From assembly GCA_002794105.1 (NCBI GenBank), contig PHFL01000049.1, positions 38,226-102,225 of the forward strand: a DNA stretch of 64,000 nucleotides. The letters run 5' to 3'. The notes beneath the pieces are model-generated. The model was not told where the DNA came from and searched no databases. It worked only from the letters and a program-made list of their open reading frames with translations. The translations under genes and the position numbers were made by a program. Origin of the DNA: Candidatus Thermochlorobacter aerophilus. GTDB lineage: Bacteria > Bacteroidota > Chlorobiia > Chlorobiales > Thermochlorobacteraceae. Shown here in pieces: positions 45,438 through 55,129 of this stretch. Positions within the stretch are counted from its first letter, which is position 1, and each line of letters opens with the position of its first letter.

Positions 45438-45833
45438 ATGAAGCCAGAACTTCTTGAAACCTTTGAAAACAAATTCCCAGACCGCGATTACGTCATAGAG
45501 ATTGTCAATCCGGAGTTTACCTCGGTGTGTCCGAGAACGGGCTTGCCAGACTTTGGCACGGTAACCATTCGCTATGTGCCAGATAAAGTCTGTGTTGAGC
45601 TCAAGTCGCTCAAATACTACTTTCTTGAATACCGCAATGCCGGCATCTTCTATGAAAATGTGACCAACACCATTCTTGACCATTTGCAGCAGGTGCTCAA
45701 GCCGCGAGAAATTACGGTTATTACAGAGTGGCGGGCACGTGGCGGCATTACTGAGAAAGTAACTGCTGAATACAAAGCTAAACCGCAGCGCACACGAACA
45801 GGCTTCGTGCTCGAAGAGCGCGCACAAAGCTAA
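45438..45833 (+). CDS. queF: NADPH-dependent 7-cyano-7-deazaguanine reductase QueF
   Basis: Reduces preQ0 to preQ1 in queuosine synthesis. The 131-residue length is that of the short, type I enzyme. The catalytic Cys31 is in [14 protein letters not shown] with Asp38, and the NADPH-binding block ([21 protein letters not shown], in pieces) includes the conserved glutamate. Cytoplasmic. No other queuosine genes are in the window. Its end overlaps the convergent ABC ATPase gene by four bases. Confidence 0.95.
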   Translation: MKPELLETFENKFPDRDYVIEIVNPEFTSVCPRTGLPDFGTVTIRYVPDKVCVELKSLKYYFLEYRNAGIFYENVTNTILDHLQQVLKPREITVITEWRARGGITEKVTAEYKAKPQRTRTGFVLEERAQS

Positions 45834-47374
45834 GTGATATACTCGCCGATTTTTTTCTCAAATTCGGTGGGATTTTGGCGCAGGCGTTTTGTCTCCTCGC
45901 GAGAGAATTCATAGCGAATTTGACCTTTGTAAAGACAGCCGATTCTATCCGAGAGCGAGATAATTTCATCTAACTCTGCCGAAATGAGCAGAATGGCAAC
46001 GCCTTGCGCGCGCGCATCCAAAATTTTGCGATGAATAAATTCAATTGCGCCAATGTCGACGCCGCGTGTGGGTTGAGCCAAAATCAAAAGTTTCAGTCGA
46101 GGGCGAGATAGCTCTCGCGCCGATACCACTTTTTGCTGATTGCCGCCCGAGAGATTTTCAATGCGCTCGTCAGGCGAGATGCCTTTGGCAGAGCGCACAT
46201 CAAAGGCTTGAATCATGTTGCGGCAAAAGGTGTAGAGGGCATCAAACTTCAGCGCAAAGCGCGCTGAAAAATCTGGCTCATAATGACGCCCGAAGATGAG
46301 ATTTTGTGCAATCGAGTAAGAAGGCACCACTGCATAGCGTAGCCTATCTTCTGGCACATGCGAAACCCCAAGCTGGGCAATGGCACGCGGCGATTTGCCC
46401 AAAAGACTTGTGCCTGAAAGCAACACTGTGCCTGAAACCTGCGCCCCTTCATCAATCATGCCCCAAAGTGTCTTGAGCAGTTCGGATTGTCCGTTCCCCT
46501 CCACGCCCGCAATGCCGTATATCTCGCCAGCGCAGATGCTAAATGAAAGCGACTGCAAATGCGGCACACCTTTGGCATCAAGGTAGGTCAGCGAACGCAC
46601 CTGCAAAACCTCATCTTTCGGCGGCGTATCTACATGCGGCAGACTCAGTAGCACATCTTTGCCGACCATCAGGCGTGCCAGCATCGTCTTGTTTGTTGCC
46701 GCTGTAGGCAGCGTGTCAACCAGCTCGCCTTGACGCATGACACTGACATAATCCGAAAACGCTAAAACTTCATCGAGCTTGTGCGTGATAACCAGCACGG
46801 TTTTGCCTTGTGCAGAAAGCGATTTGAGGGTCGAGAAAAGTTGCTCGACTTCAAGCGGCGTGAGAACGGCAGTAGGTTCATCCAAAATGAGAATCTGTGC
46901 GTTGCGATAAAGCAGTTTGAGAATTTCAACGCGCTGCTCTTCACCGACTGAAAGTGACGAGACGGGCGCATCAGGATTGACATGCAAGCCAAACTGGCTG
47001 GAAAGTGCTTCCAACGTACGGCGAGCGGCATCGAAGTCAATTTGCAAGTGGCGCACAGGCTCGCTGCCAAGAATGACATTTTCAAGCACGCTAAGTGAGC
47101 GCACCAGCATAAAGTGCTGATGCACCATGCCAATCCCCAAACGAATTGCGTCAGCAGGTGAGCTGAAGAATGCACGCACGCCGTTGATGTAAATCTCACC
47201 CTCATCGGGCTGATACAAGCCGTAAAGAATTTTCATCAATGTGGATTTGCCTGCCCCATTTTCGCCGACAATCGCATGCACCGTGCCGCGCTCGACGGTC
47301 AGCGAAACCTGTTTGTTGGCATAAAAATCACCGAACTTTTTGGAAATGCGCTTTAGCTCTACCGCTGCCGACAT
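45830..47374 (-). CDS. Tandem ABC ATPase, NupA/YufO-like nucleoside/sugar importer
   Basis: A 514-residue protein with two ABC ATPase domains. The first has [16 protein letters not shown] (Walker A), MVHQHFMLV (Q-loop, typical of NupA/YufO), [12 protein letters not shown] (signature) and [13 protein letters not shown]. The second has [27 protein letters not shown] and [14 protein letters not shown]. Such proteins energise BmpA-type nucleoside or simple-sugar importers. No permease or binding-protein gene lies nearby, which is unusual. The start at 47374 is used because an in-frame start at 47530 would overlap the divergent ferredoxin gene. Confidence 0.85.
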   Translation of the reverse strand: MSAAVELKRISKKFGDFYANKQVSLTVERGTVHAIVGENGAGKSTLMKILYGLYQPDEGEIYINGVRAFFSSPADAIRLGIGMVHQHFMLVRSLSVLENVILGSEPVRHLQIDFDAARRTLEALSSQFGLHVNPDAPVSSLSVGEEQRVEILKLLYRNAQILILDEPTAVLTPLEVEQLFSTLKSLSAQGKTVLVITHKLDEVLAFSDYVSVMRQGELVDTLPTAATNKTMLARLMVGKDVLLSLPHVDTPPKDEVLQVRSLTYLDAKGVPHLQSLSFSICAGEIYGIAGVEGNGQSELLKTLWGMIDEGAQVSGTVLLSGTSLLGKSPRAIAQLGVSHVPEDRLRYAVVPSYSIAQNLIFGRHYEPDFSARFALKFDALYTFCRNMIQAFDVRSAKGISPDERIENLSGGNQQKVVSARELSRPRLKLLILAQPTRGVDIGAIEFIHRKILDARAQGVAILLISAELDEIISLSDRIGCLYKGQIRYEFSREETKRLRQNPTEFEKKIGEYIT

Positions 47375-47470
47375 GTTGAAAAAAAATGATTGTTCATGAA
47401 GTATTTCTTGTCGCAAGAAAAAAGTGTAAGTTTGCTTCGGAAAAATCTTGAACCTCAAGGCAGTAAAACT

Positions 47471-47806
47471 ATGAGATTTCGCCGCCATCTTTTTACCTGC
47501 ACCAACACTGCGACCTGCGCGCAGCATCATAGCGAAGAAATTCAGCAGTATCTCAAAGCTCGACTGAGAGAGTTAAAACTGCACCGAGAAATTCGGGCAA
47601 ACAAGTCAGGCTGCTTAGATGCATGCTCATTTAGTCCTGTAACCGTCATTTATCCCGAAGGAATTTGGTATCGCATCAGCTCCATAGAGGAAGCGGAAGA
47701 GATTTTGCAACAGCATATTTTGGGCGGCAAGCCCGTTACGCGCTTGATGGTACGCGAGCTGAATCCGCACTACGATTTTGCCAAAGAGTCGGTCAGCAGT
47801 GTGTAG
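47471..47806 (+). CDS. Thioredoxin-like [2Fe-2S] ferredoxin
   Basis: A 111-residue protein with the thioredoxin-fold ferredoxin pattern: HLFTCTNTATC near the N-terminus, then SGCLDACSFSPVTVIYPEGIWY, giving four cysteines suited to a [2Fe-2S] cluster. It would carry electrons in the cytoplasm; the partner is unknown. The ATG at 47471 is preferred over the in-frame upstream start at 47390. It is divergent from the ABC ATPase gene. Confidence 0.85.
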   Translation: MRFRRHLFTCTNTATCAQHHSEEIQQYLKARLRELKLHREIRANKSGCLDACSFSPVTVIYPEGIWYRISSIEEAEEILQQHILGGKPVTRLMVRELNPHYDFAKESVSSV

Positions 47807-47838
47807 CCTATTGGGCATCGCCAGTTGTGCCGTAGAGG

Positions 47839-48594
47839 TTAATCGCAAGTGGGCGGTTCAAAGATTTTGAAGTGCGCCAAACCAAGTTTTTGCAAAGCAT
47901 ATTGCACCGAGACGCCAAGCACGCCAAAGCCATATTTGACGCTGCGGCGAAAATTGATAGAAGATGCCTCGGCAAAATACTTGGTCGGGCAAGTAACTTC
48001 GGCAATCTGAAAACCAGCCCAAAAAATCTGCGCCACCATTTGATTATCGAAGATAAAATCGTCAGAGTTGGCGTGATAGTTTACCTTGAGCAACACCTCG
48101 CGTGAAAAGGCACGGTAGCCCGTGTGGTATTCCGAAAGTTTTTGGTTCATCAAAAGATTTTGGACAAAGGTAAGAAAACGGTTGGCGATATACTTGTAGA
48201 GCGGCATGCCACCTTGACGAGCGCCCTTGCCCAAAATACGCGAGCCGAACACCACAGGGTAAAGCCCGCTGGCAATGATGTATGCCATAGGCACAATGAG
48301 CTTTGGTGTGTATTGGTAATCGGGGTGAAGCATAATGACCACATCCGCGCCTAACGACAGGGCTTTGTCGTAACAAGTTTTTTGATTGCCGCCGTATCCG
48401 CGATTGCGCTCATGCTCAATGATGTGGCGAATCCCCAAACGATGAGCAATTTCAAGTGTCTCATCTTTGCTGGCATCATCGACCAGAACCACTTCGTCGA
48501 CCACATCCTTTGGAATTTCTTGGTAAGTGCGCTCCAAAGTACGAGCGGCGTTGTAGGCTGGCAAAACGACGACGATTTTTTTGCCGAGAATCAT
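47839..48594 (-). CDS. Family 2 glycosyltransferase
   Basis: A 251-residue GT-A enzyme: VVLPAYNAARTL, EVVLVDDASKDET, ERNRGYGGNQKTCYDKAL, and the DXD-like MLHPDYQY followed by an acceptor region FGSRIL..GGMPLYKYIANR. It resembles dolichol-phosphate/undecaprenyl-phosphate mannosyl- or glucosyltransferases but lacks C-terminal membrane helices. It probably glycosylates a lipid carrier or surface polymer on the cytoplasmic side. No neighbouring polysaccharide genes are seen. Confidence 0.85.
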   Translation of the reverse strand: MILGKKIVVVLPAYNAARTLERTYQEIPKDVVDEVVLVDDASKDETLEIAHRLGIRHIIEHERNRGYGGNQKTCYDKALSLGADVVIMLHPDYQYTPKLIVPMAYIIASGLYPVVFGSRILGKGARQGGMPLYKYIANRFLTFVQNLLMNQKLSEYHTGYRAFSREVLLKVNYHANSDDFIFDNQMVAQIFWAGFQIAEVTCPTKYFAEASSINFRRSVKYGFGVLGVSVQYALQKLGLAHFKIFEPPTCD

Positions 48595-48712
48595 ATAGCC
48601 AAGCCGATTTTCAGCATTTCAAGATAGTGTTGCAAATTGTAAATTGCTCAAGACTGTTCAGCAAAAGCTGGCAGGTTCAAAGTGCTTTTGCTGTGTTTCA
48701 TGACCGAAAGCT

Positions 48713-48946
48713 ATGAAGCCAATTTATTACTTTATTGCCTGTGGTCTTTCCATCGGGCTCTCCATCTATATGTTTGTGTTCGGCACAAGTCCAAACCATG
48801 AAGCGGTAGGTATTTTCATTGGGCTGTGGGCGCCAACGATTATTGGTATTGGTATCTATAACGAACTTATCAACATCTATGAGGAATTGCTACTGCAGCG
48901 TCGAGAGCGCGAAAAAGAAAGAGAGTATGAAAAAGCCCGAAAATAA
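48713..48946 (+). CDS. Small membrane protein with charged tail
   Basis: A 77-residue protein with two likely membrane helices (YYFIACGLSIGLSIYMFVF and VGIFIGLWAPTIIGIGIY) and a strongly charged helical tail (LQRREREKEREYEKARK). It converges on the Mla operon. Function unknown; this layout is common among small bacterial membrane proteins. Confidence 0.6.
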   Translation: MKPIYYFIACGLSIGLSIYMFVFGTSPNHEAVGIFIGLWAPTIIGIGIYNELINIYEELLLQRREREKEREYEKARK

Positions 48947-48999
48947 TTGCTCTACCTGCCAGCAACAGCATGGCTCGCATAAGCTCGTTCCTGCTTTCC

Positions 49000-49962
49000 T
49001 TAAAACACGCGAATGGTAACATAACGACTGGGATTTTTGCGCAGGTCGTTAAGTAAGGAATCTAATGCGATGGCAGTGCTGTTGAGATTTTTGTAGAGCG
49101 CTCCGTCTGTTGTGAGCTTGCTTAATGTGCCGTTAGGGTTTTCTAACCGTGTGATAAGTGTATCCAATCGCTGGGCAATCGTGTTAAGATTTTTGTAGAA
49201 GGAATCATCAACGAGGAGTTTGCCGAGAGTGCCTTCACCCTTTTTCAGTGCCTGAGAAATCTCCTCGAAGTTGCGCATGGTGCTTTCAAGGTTGCGGGCA
49301 AGTGAGCGCTCGTTGAGCAAGTAGGGCACCAGCCCATTACCCTGCGTTAGTGCGGCAGTGGCGCGTTCCAAATTGGAGAGCGTGTGCTGAAGTTGCTGCA
49401 AAAGTTCTTCAGATGTAAGCAGTTTGCCCAGTGTACCTTCACCGCGATTGATTTTGGAAAGCAACGCATTTACGCTATCAATCGTGTGCGCAACAGAGCC
49501 GAGCACAGTCTCCAGCCCGGTTGTGGCTTCATACTCCAAGTAGCTGCCAGGTGCCAATGGCTTGCCATGTCCGGGCACAACGGCGACAAGCTTATCACCC
49601 AAAACCCCGCGTCCAGTAATGGTGGCTTTCGAGCCCTCACGAAAAAGATAGGCATACTCTTGGTTGATAAGCAGAGTAACCTCAACCCCAATGGTCGTAT
49701 CGTTCAGTGAAGCAAAATCTAATGACAGCACAGTGCCGACTTTTTTGCCAGCCACGGATACCAAATTGTTTTCGGCAAGACCGCCAATGTCAGGAACAAA
49801 AATTTTGTAGGTAACCTTCTTTGATAGCGCGCTGGTATTTCTGCCAATAACCAGTGCTAAGAACGCCATGACGGCAACACCGATAACAAACAAAATGCCT
49901 GTGCGCAGATTCCGCCACTGAACCGTATTGGATGTGAAGGTGCCAGTTGCAATTTCAGTCAT
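49000..49962 (-). CDS. mlaD: MlaD/MCE-domain lipid-transport protein
   Basis: A 320-residue protein with one N-terminal membrane helix (GILFVIGVAVMAFLALVIG) and an MCE domain (VPDIGGLAENNLVSVAGKKVGTV, GRGVLGDKLVAVVPG). The C-terminal region (YKNLNTIAQRLDTLI, GTLSKLTTDGALY) forms the long helical repeats of MlaD-type proteins. It is the periplasmic-side ring part of the Mla/MCE phospholipid transport system. It follows mlaF by 33 bp in the order mlaE, mlaF, mlaD. Confidence 0.9.
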   Translation of the reverse strand: MTEIATGTFTSNTVQWRNLRTGILFVIGVAVMAFLALVIGRNTSALSKKVTYKIFVPDIGGLAENNLVSVAGKKVGTVLSLDFASLNDTTIGVEVTLLINQEYAYLFREGSKATITGRGVLGDKLVAVVPGHGKPLAPGSYLEYEATTGLETVLGSVAHTIDSVNALLSKINRGEGTLGKLLTSEELLQQLQHTLSNLERATAALTQGNGLVPYLLNERSLARNLESTMRNFEEISQALKKGEGTLGKLLVDDSFYKNLNTIAQRLDTLITRLENPNGTLSKLTTDGALYKNLNSTAIALDSLLNDLRKNPSRYVTIRVF

Positions 49963-49995
49963 TGGTAGGCAAAGATGATGATTGACAAATGCTTG

Positions 49996-50724
49996 CTACA
50001 CTTCAGCGTTTGCAAGAAATGAGGTAATGAACGGATGCTGAATCTCACTCATTTTCTCAGGCGCACCGCAGTAGATAATTTCTCCGCCATATAAGACCGC
50101 TACCTTATCTGCTACACCAAACACATCCGTGATGATGTGCGTAACCATCACAGCGCCAAGACCAATCTCATCTTTAAGGCGCTTAATGAAATCAAGAATT
50201 TTTTTTGAGCTAATCGGGTCAAGTCCAGCAGTGGGTTCATCAAGCAAGATGAATTCAGGATGAAAAATAAGGGCACGTCCAATTGCTACGCGCTTTTTCA
50301 TACCGCCCGATAAATGTTCAGGCAATGCGTTCTCGTAGCCTTCCAATCCAGCAAATTTTATCTGCTCTTTGATACGGCGTTGCACTTCTTCTTCGGGAAG
50401 GTTGAGATTTTCGCGCAAAAAAAAGCCCAAGTTTTCACTGACCGTCATAGAGTCAAAAAGTGCATTGCCTTGGAAGACAACCCCCATTTTCTGACGAATG
50501 GGAAAAAGTTGCTTTTCTGTAAAGCGGCTGATTTCAACGCCATCAACATAAATCTCTCCAGATGTCGGTTTGATTAAGCCCAACATTAACTTGATGATTG
50601 TGCTTTTCCCGACACCAGAAGGTCCTAAAATCATGTGAATCATGCGGTCTTCAAACGTGAGGGAGATGTTCTTCAGGATTTCCCGAGAGCCATACCTGAG
50701 ATAGACATTGCGAAATTCAATCAT
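49996..50724 (-). CDS. mlaF: Mla ABC transporter ATPase
   Basis: A 242-residue ABC ATPase that powers phospholipid transport. Walker A is GPSGVGKSTIIK, the Q-loop KMGVVFQGNALFDSMTV, the signature LSGGMKKRVAIGRAL, and Walker B FILLDEPTAGLDPISS. It overlaps mlaE by four bases, typical of the operon. Cytoplasmic side of the inner membrane. Confidence 0.95.
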   Translation of the reverse strand: MIEFRNVYLRYGSREILKNISLTFEDRMIHMILGPSGVGKSTIIKLMLGLIKPTSGEIYVDGVEISRFTEKQLFPIRQKMGVVFQGNALFDSMTVSENLGFFLRENLNLPEEEVQRRIKEQIKFAGLEGYENALPEHLSGGMKKRVAIGRALIFHPEFILLDEPTAGLDPISSKKILDFIKRLKDEIGLGAVMVTHIITDVFGVADKVAVLYGGEIIYCGAPEKMSEIQHPFITSFLANAEV

Positions 50725-51512
50725 AGAAGCTCGAAGACAAGTTTTGAGATATAGAAGTTAAAGACCATAACCAGTCCACACGACACCACAATCCCTTTAA
50801 TCGTTGAATTACCAACACCGACTGTGCCACCCGTGGCTGAAAAACCGTTGAAACAGGTAACCAGCGTCATGAGAATGGCAAAGACAGGTGGCTTAAGAAA
50901 TCCTACATAAAAATCTTTTGGGATAAGGTAGTTCAGTACGGGATTCCAGTAGAAGGCAGGATCTAAACTGTGGTAGCCAATCGCCATGAAGGCGCCAGCC
51001 AGCAGTGCAGCGGCATCGCATAGCGCTGTCAGAGGCGGAAACATAATCAGGGCGGCAACAAGACGCGGTACAACGAGCTTGGCAATCGGGTCAGTGCCAA
51101 AAGCACGCAAAGCATCAATTTGTTCGGAAATTTTCATGGCGCCAAGCTCTGACCCATTGCGTGCCCCCACCCGAGCTGAAAGCATAATACCAGTCAGCAA
51201 AGGACCCAACTCACGAATGACAGAGAAAGCCGTCGTGCGCCCAATTAACCCTTTTGCTCCAAACTCTGTAAGAATGTTGCCAATCTCAAATGTCAGCAAG
51301 CCACCGATAGAGACCGCACTGACCAGCACAATTAGTAACGACTGCGTGCCACTTACATACATGTAGTAGAGCACATCTTTCCAATAGCGACGCGTTGCGC
51401 CAAGGGCTCCAAAAGTCCGCATTGAGAACTCGAAAAACTCCTGCATCGTAAGAAAGAAATTCTTCAACCGCTCATTAAGCCGACTGGCATAAGAGGCTAA
51501 GGTGTTCTGCAT
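50721..51512 (-). CDS. mlaE: MlaE permease
   Basis: A 263-residue inner-membrane permease of the MlaE family, with helices LLIVLVSAVSIGGLL, VIRELGPLLTGIMLSARVGARNGSELGAM (family signature) and LVAALIMFPPLTALCDAAALLAGAFMA. It opens the mlaEFD operon on the minus strand, and its end overlaps mlaF by four bases. Together with MlaD and MlaF it should move phospholipids between inner and outer membranes. Confidence 0.95.
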   Translation of the reverse strand: MQNTLASYASRLNERLKNFFLTMQEFFEFSMRTFGALGATRRYWKDVLYYMYVSGTQSLLIVLVSAVSIGGLLTFEIGNILTEFGAKGLIGRTTAFSVIRELGPLLTGIMLSARVGARNGSELGAMKISEQIDALRAFGTDPIAKLVVPRLVAALIMFPPLTALCDAAALLAGAFMAIGYHSLDPAFYWNPVLNYLIPKDFYVGFLKPPVFAILMTLVTCFNGFSATGGTVGVGNSTIKGIVVSCGLVMVFNFYISKLVFELL

Positions 51513-51590
51513 ATGCGTCTACCGTTAAATCATGAAAAAAAATACAGATTTCTAACTAAATCGTGTGCTCACTTGTTATAGACTGAAAAG

Positions 51591-52316
51591 TCAGGCAGAA
51601 GACTGCCGTAACTCTTCGGCACGAACCATGGCAATGACAAATATCCCAGCGGTATCGACACGCAAGATGGTCTCACCCAAAGATATCTCAACAAACCCAG
51701 CCTGATGTGCTGCCTCCACTTCTTCAGGCGTAAAACCACCTTCGCTGCCAATAACAAAAAGCACCTGTTTTCCAGCAAAACTAATAGTAAGACGCTGACG
51801 AGAAAATTCGTAGGGAATCACACGAAGTTCATCTGTGCGCTTTAGCACATCACCAAACGCCGTAATCGGATGAACTTTCGGAAGGTAATAGCGCTGCGAT
51901 TGTTTCGTAGCAGCAAGCACAATTTTTTGCCACCGCGCCAGTTTGTGCGCGTATTGCTCCACCCTTGGACGAGAAACCGTGCGTGCCGTAAGCATCGGAA
52001 TAATCTCACTAACCCCTAACTCGGTAGCTTTCTCCAAAAAATTCTCGAACCTATCGCTCGTTTTGGTCAGTGAAATGGCAACAGTGATGTGTGACTTTGG
52101 CGGTGGCTGAGTTTCTACATGCTCAATCTTCGCCGTAAGCGAAGTCTTCGTGACTGCCGTAATGCGTGTGGTATAGCAGTGACCTTTTCCATCAATGCAG
52201 TAGAGCAAATCGCCAACCTTTTTCCGAAGAACATGCACAGCGTGATGATACTCATCAGCCGTAAGCGTAAGCAGGTCGGAAGAAATATGCTCCGAGGGTG
52301 CGTAAAACAAATCCAT
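51591..52316 (-). CDS. rsmE: 16S rRNA (uracil1498-N3)-methyltransferase RsmE
   Basis: A 241-residue SPOUT methyltransferase. An N-terminal PUA-like domain (YHHAVHVLRKKVGDLLY) is followed by the trefoil-knot domain: KATELGVSEIIPM, ATKQSQRYYLPK, FVIGSEGGFTPEE and SLGETILRVDTAG. It methylates U1498 of 16S rRNA with SAM. It follows comF by 51 bp, so the two probably share a transcript. Confidence 0.95.
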   Translation of the reverse strand: MDLFYAPSEHISSDLLTLTADEYHHAVHVLRKKVGDLLYCIDGKGHCYTTRITAVTKTSLTAKIEHVETQPPPKSHITVAISLTKTSDRFENFLEKATELGVSEIIPMLTARTVSRPRVEQYAHKLARWQKIVLAATKQSQRYYLPKVHPITAFGDVLKRTDELRVIPYEFSRQRLTISFAGKQVLFVIGSEGGFTPEEVEAAHQAGFVEISLGETILRVDTAGIFVIAMVRAEELRQSSA

Positions 52317-52367
52317 GAATGCGCAGGTAGTTTTTTGGCGCTAATGTTACAAAACTTCTCTAAAAAT

Positions 52368-53069
52368 TTAGCTCTCTGTTACAGCAAGCGTTGCAACAGT
52401 AATATGGGCTGCATGAGCAGCGCGAAGCGCCTGCGCGCAAGAAAGCAGGGTTGCGCCCGTCGTAAAGACATCATCAACCAAAAGCAGGCGCTTGCCCGTC
52501 AAATCCTTCGTGGCGCGAAAAGAGCCTCTGACATTCTGCTTGCGCTCATGAGCATCTAAGCCAGTTTGGGTGTCCGTGTATCGAGTTTTCTCTACGCAGG
52601 GCACGAGCGGAAGGCGGAGAATGTCTGCTACACCAGCGGCAAGTCGCTGCGCTTGATTGTATCCACGCTCAATGTATTTGAGCTTGTGCATCGGCATGAA
52701 TACCACTGCATCGAACTGCGCATGCGGACGCTCTACCAAAATTTTGCGACCGAGTTTTCTGCCAAATTCTACGGCAACTTGCGGCAAACCCTCGTATTTG
52801 AAGGCATGAATGACTGCTTGAATTTTGCCACCCTTGTAGAAACGGTATAGTGCCAGTGCATCATGAATACTGTCTTGACCCGGAAAGTGCTTCTGCAAGC
52901 GCCGCTGCATTTCTTCGGAAGATTCGTTAGGGAGAGAAAATTCATCAAAATCGCGCTCGCATAGAGGACAAACATAACCGTCGTGAGCGCTAAGCAGATG
53001 GCTTTCGCAGACCAAGCATACCTTTGGGTAAAAGAGGTGCAGCGCCGCAGTAAGCGTTTGGAGAATCAT
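52368..53069 (-). CDS. comF: ComF-family phosphoribosyltransferase-like protein
   Basis: A 233-residue protein with a four-cysteine zinc-binding N-terminus (CLVCE...CPLCERDF) and a phosphoribosyltransferase-type domain ending in RLLLVDDVFTTGATLLSCAQAL, which is the PRPP loop. ComF proteins take part in DNA uptake during competence in Gram-positives and are also widespread elsewhere; the exact role here is unclear. It lies upstream of rsmE and downstream of the prenyltransferase genes. Confidence 0.9.
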   Translation of the reverse strand: MILQTLTAALHLFYPKVCLVCESHLLSAHDGYVCPLCERDFDEFSLPNESSEEMQRRLQKHFPGQDSIHDALALYRFYKGGKIQAVIHAFKYEGLPQVAVEFGRKLGRKILVERPHAQFDAVVFMPMHKLKYIERGYNQAQRLAAGVADILRLPLVPCVEKTRYTDTQTGLDAHERKQNVRGSFRATKDLTGKRLLLVDDVFTTGATLLSCAQALRAAHAAHITVATLAVTES

Positions 53070-53101
53070 ACTGTGCTTGTGGTTGCATGGAAAACGAAAT
53101 A

Positions 53102-53134
53102 GGGCGAACCGCTACCCCATTGAGCGGCTCGCCC
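53102..53134 (-). terminator. Hairpin after the prenyltransferase operon
   Basis: GGGCGAACCGCT (53102-53113) pairs with AGCGGCTCGCCC (53123-53134) with one mismatch and a 9-base loop. On the minus strand it is followed by a weak T-rich stretch, so it may end or attenuate transcription between the prenyltransferases and comF. Confidence 0.45.
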
Positions 53135-53189
53135 CGCCATACTTCACAAGGAACAGTTTTTACCTCGCCATTTCGCTTTACTTAACAGT

Positions 53190-54146
53190 TCAGTAATGCA
53201 AAAACGTTCCGAGAATGAAGCCAAGAATCATGAGCATACCAAACTGGGCATGAAGCTGCGCAGCACGCGCCACAATCATCGGGTCAACATTCGGCTGCGT
53301 CATGGAAGAGACTTCCTTCGAGAATTTGATTGCCGCAGGCAAGGCTAAGAGAGTTAGAAGCGAAAACCATGTCAATTGCGCAAATGCAATGAGCAAACCA
53401 ATGCTTACAAAAGCCCCAAAGCAGAGCACATAGTGGAAGGTCTTGGCGCCGCGTTCTCCCAGCCAAATTGCCAGCGTAGCAATGTTTGCTTTCTTATCGG
53501 CAGGAATATCACGAAGATTGTTGATGTGCAAAATGTCATCTACAAGAAGCCCAATTGGAATGGAGTAAAGGATGGGTAGCCAAGAAAACGACTTGGTCTG
53601 CACATAGTAAGCGCCAAAAACCATGAAGGTGGCAAAAGAAAGAACGACTTGCAGGTCGCCAAGACCGCGATACTTCAAGGAAAGGGGCGGCGCAGTGTAA
53701 AAGTAAGCGGAAAGTGCGCCGAAAATGATGAGATAGATGAGCACATCAGCTTTGGCACCAGCTTCAACAATGAAGTATGCACCAATTGCCGCTGAAATCA
53801 CGAATGCAACAATAGCCGCATTGCGCACCTGCGCTGGTGTCAGCACCCCTTGAACAAGGATGTTCTTCGCCCCAAAATTTTCGCTATTGTCCAACCCGGT
53901 CTTGTGGTCAAAGTAGTCATTGACCAGATTGGTAACACTGTGGATGGCGACGCATCCGACGATGCACAGCAAAAAATTAACCACGCTGAACTCGAACTCA
54001 ACCATGCCGCGAGAGCGCATCCACAGCGCAATCACACCGCCCATCACTGCTGGAACAACGGATGCGGTAAAAGAAAATGGGCGCAGGGCAATCCACCACG
54101 TGCGAAGAGGAACAGACTTCGTTGCTTCAAGTGTAGACATATTCAT
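53190..54146 (-). CDS. UbiA-family prenyltransferase (MenA-like), third of a tandem set
   Basis: A 318-residue membrane protein with about eight to nine helices. The first Asp-rich motif is intact (TNLVNDYFDHKTGLDN) and so is the second (INNLRDIPADKKANIATLAI), so it should be active as a polyprenyl transferase. It resembles 1,4-dihydroxy-2-naphthoate prenyltransferase (MenA), which makes menaquinone, the quinone of this group. It is the last transcribed of three such genes and starts 11 bp after the middle one. Confidence 0.85.
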   Translation of the reverse strand: MNMSTLEATKSVPLRTWWIALRPFSFTASVVPAVMGGVIALWMRSRGMVEFEFSVVNFLLCIVGCVAIHSVTNLVNDYFDHKTGLDNSENFGAKNILVQGVLTPAQVRNAAIVAFVISAAIGAYFIVEAGAKADVLIYLIIFGALSAYFYTAPPLSLKYRGLGDLQVVLSFATFMVFGAYYVQTKSFSWLPILYSIPIGLLVDDILHINNLRDIPADKKANIATLAIWLGERGAKTFHYVLCFGAFVSIGLLIAFAQLTWFSLLTLLALPAAIKFSKEVSSMTQPNVDPMIVARAAQLHAQFGMLMILGFILGTFLHY

Positions 54147-54157
54147 TTTAGTTTAGG

Positions 54158-55084
54158 TTATTGAATGATAATAGCAATAGCGTAACCAATAATCATGGTC
54201 AAACAGCCCAGCGTGACCACGCCAATAGCTTGCGACATTGCGGGCTGATATTGTGAAAGGTCTTTGTATTGCCGAACCAGCTTGAGCATTTTGAGCGACA
54301 TTGGCAGCGTAACAAAAGCAAGCAAGCACCACACAGGCAATAAGCCAAAAGCAATGCAAAGAGCAAGAAAGAGATACGCAAATATAGTCACGCCAGTAAG
54401 TAGCTTGACCGCAGTGTCTTGTCCTAACTTCACAGGCATTGTGAACTTGCGGTTGCGCACATCATCATCATGGTCAAAAGTGTTGCTGACAATGCCAACA
54501 TTCATCACGAAAATGCCAACGGGCACGGCGGCAAGAATCGGCGTCCAATCAAAAGATTGCGTAAGCACATAATAGACGCTGAAGACGGTCATCGGTCCGA
54601 AAGCTAAAAAGAGCGAAGTTTCGCCTAAGCCACGGAAATTTAGACGAATCGGCGGCGAGGTGTAAAAGAGCACAATGAATGCGCCAATCGCTGTAAGAAT
54701 CAAAACAGGAGCGCCGATATGCACCAACAGATAGACCCCAGCCGCTAAAGCAAGCGCCATGCAGAGCAGAAATGCAATCATCACCTGTTCGGCTGTAATG
54801 ACGCCGCGCACCAACGGGCTATCATGAAATTGTTGGTCTTTGTTGGCAAAGTTGCCGTTTTTGTAATCAAAGTAATCGTCTATGAAATCAGCAGCAGTAT
54901 GCGCCATGACAATGCCGAAGAACGCCAACAGGAAAGTGGTCCAATCAAACGAATTGTGCGAATATGCAATGATGCCACCCAAAATGGCAGGCAATGCGCT
55001 GGTAACAAGGAAGGGAGCACGGGCAGCTTTTATCCAAATACCAATCCATGCTCCAAGCGAAAGTGATGATGTTGTGGTGTTCAT
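54158..55084 (-). CDS. UbiA-family prenyltransferase, second of a tandem set
   Basis: A 308-residue membrane protein with both Asp-rich motifs: DFIDDYFDYKNGNFANKD and SNTFDHDDDVRNRKFTMPV. It resembles MenA or related quinone/pigment prenyltransferases. The tandem copies with different active-site spacing suggest different substrates, for example side-chain length or aromatic acceptor. It lies between the two other prenyltransferase genes with small gaps, so all three form an operon. Confidence 0.85.
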   Translation of the reverse strand: MNTTTSSLSLGAWIGIWIKAARAPFLVTSALPAILGGIIAYSHNSFDWTTFLLAFFGIVMAHTAADFIDDYFDYKNGNFANKDQQFHDSPLVRGVITAEQVMIAFLLCMALALAAGVYLLVHIGAPVLILTAIGAFIVLFYTSPPIRLNFRGLGETSLFLAFGPMTVFSVYYVLTQSFDWTPILAAVPVGIFVMNVGIVSNTFDHDDDVRNRKFTMPVKLGQDTAVKLLTGVTIFAYLFLALCIAFGLLPVWCLLAFVTLPMSLKMLKLVRQYKDLSQYQPAMSQAIGVVTLGCLTMIIGYAIAIIIQ

Positions 55085-55129
55085 GATACCGACTCCTCAA
55101 AATTTTTTAGTTGAACATGCGACAACGAT

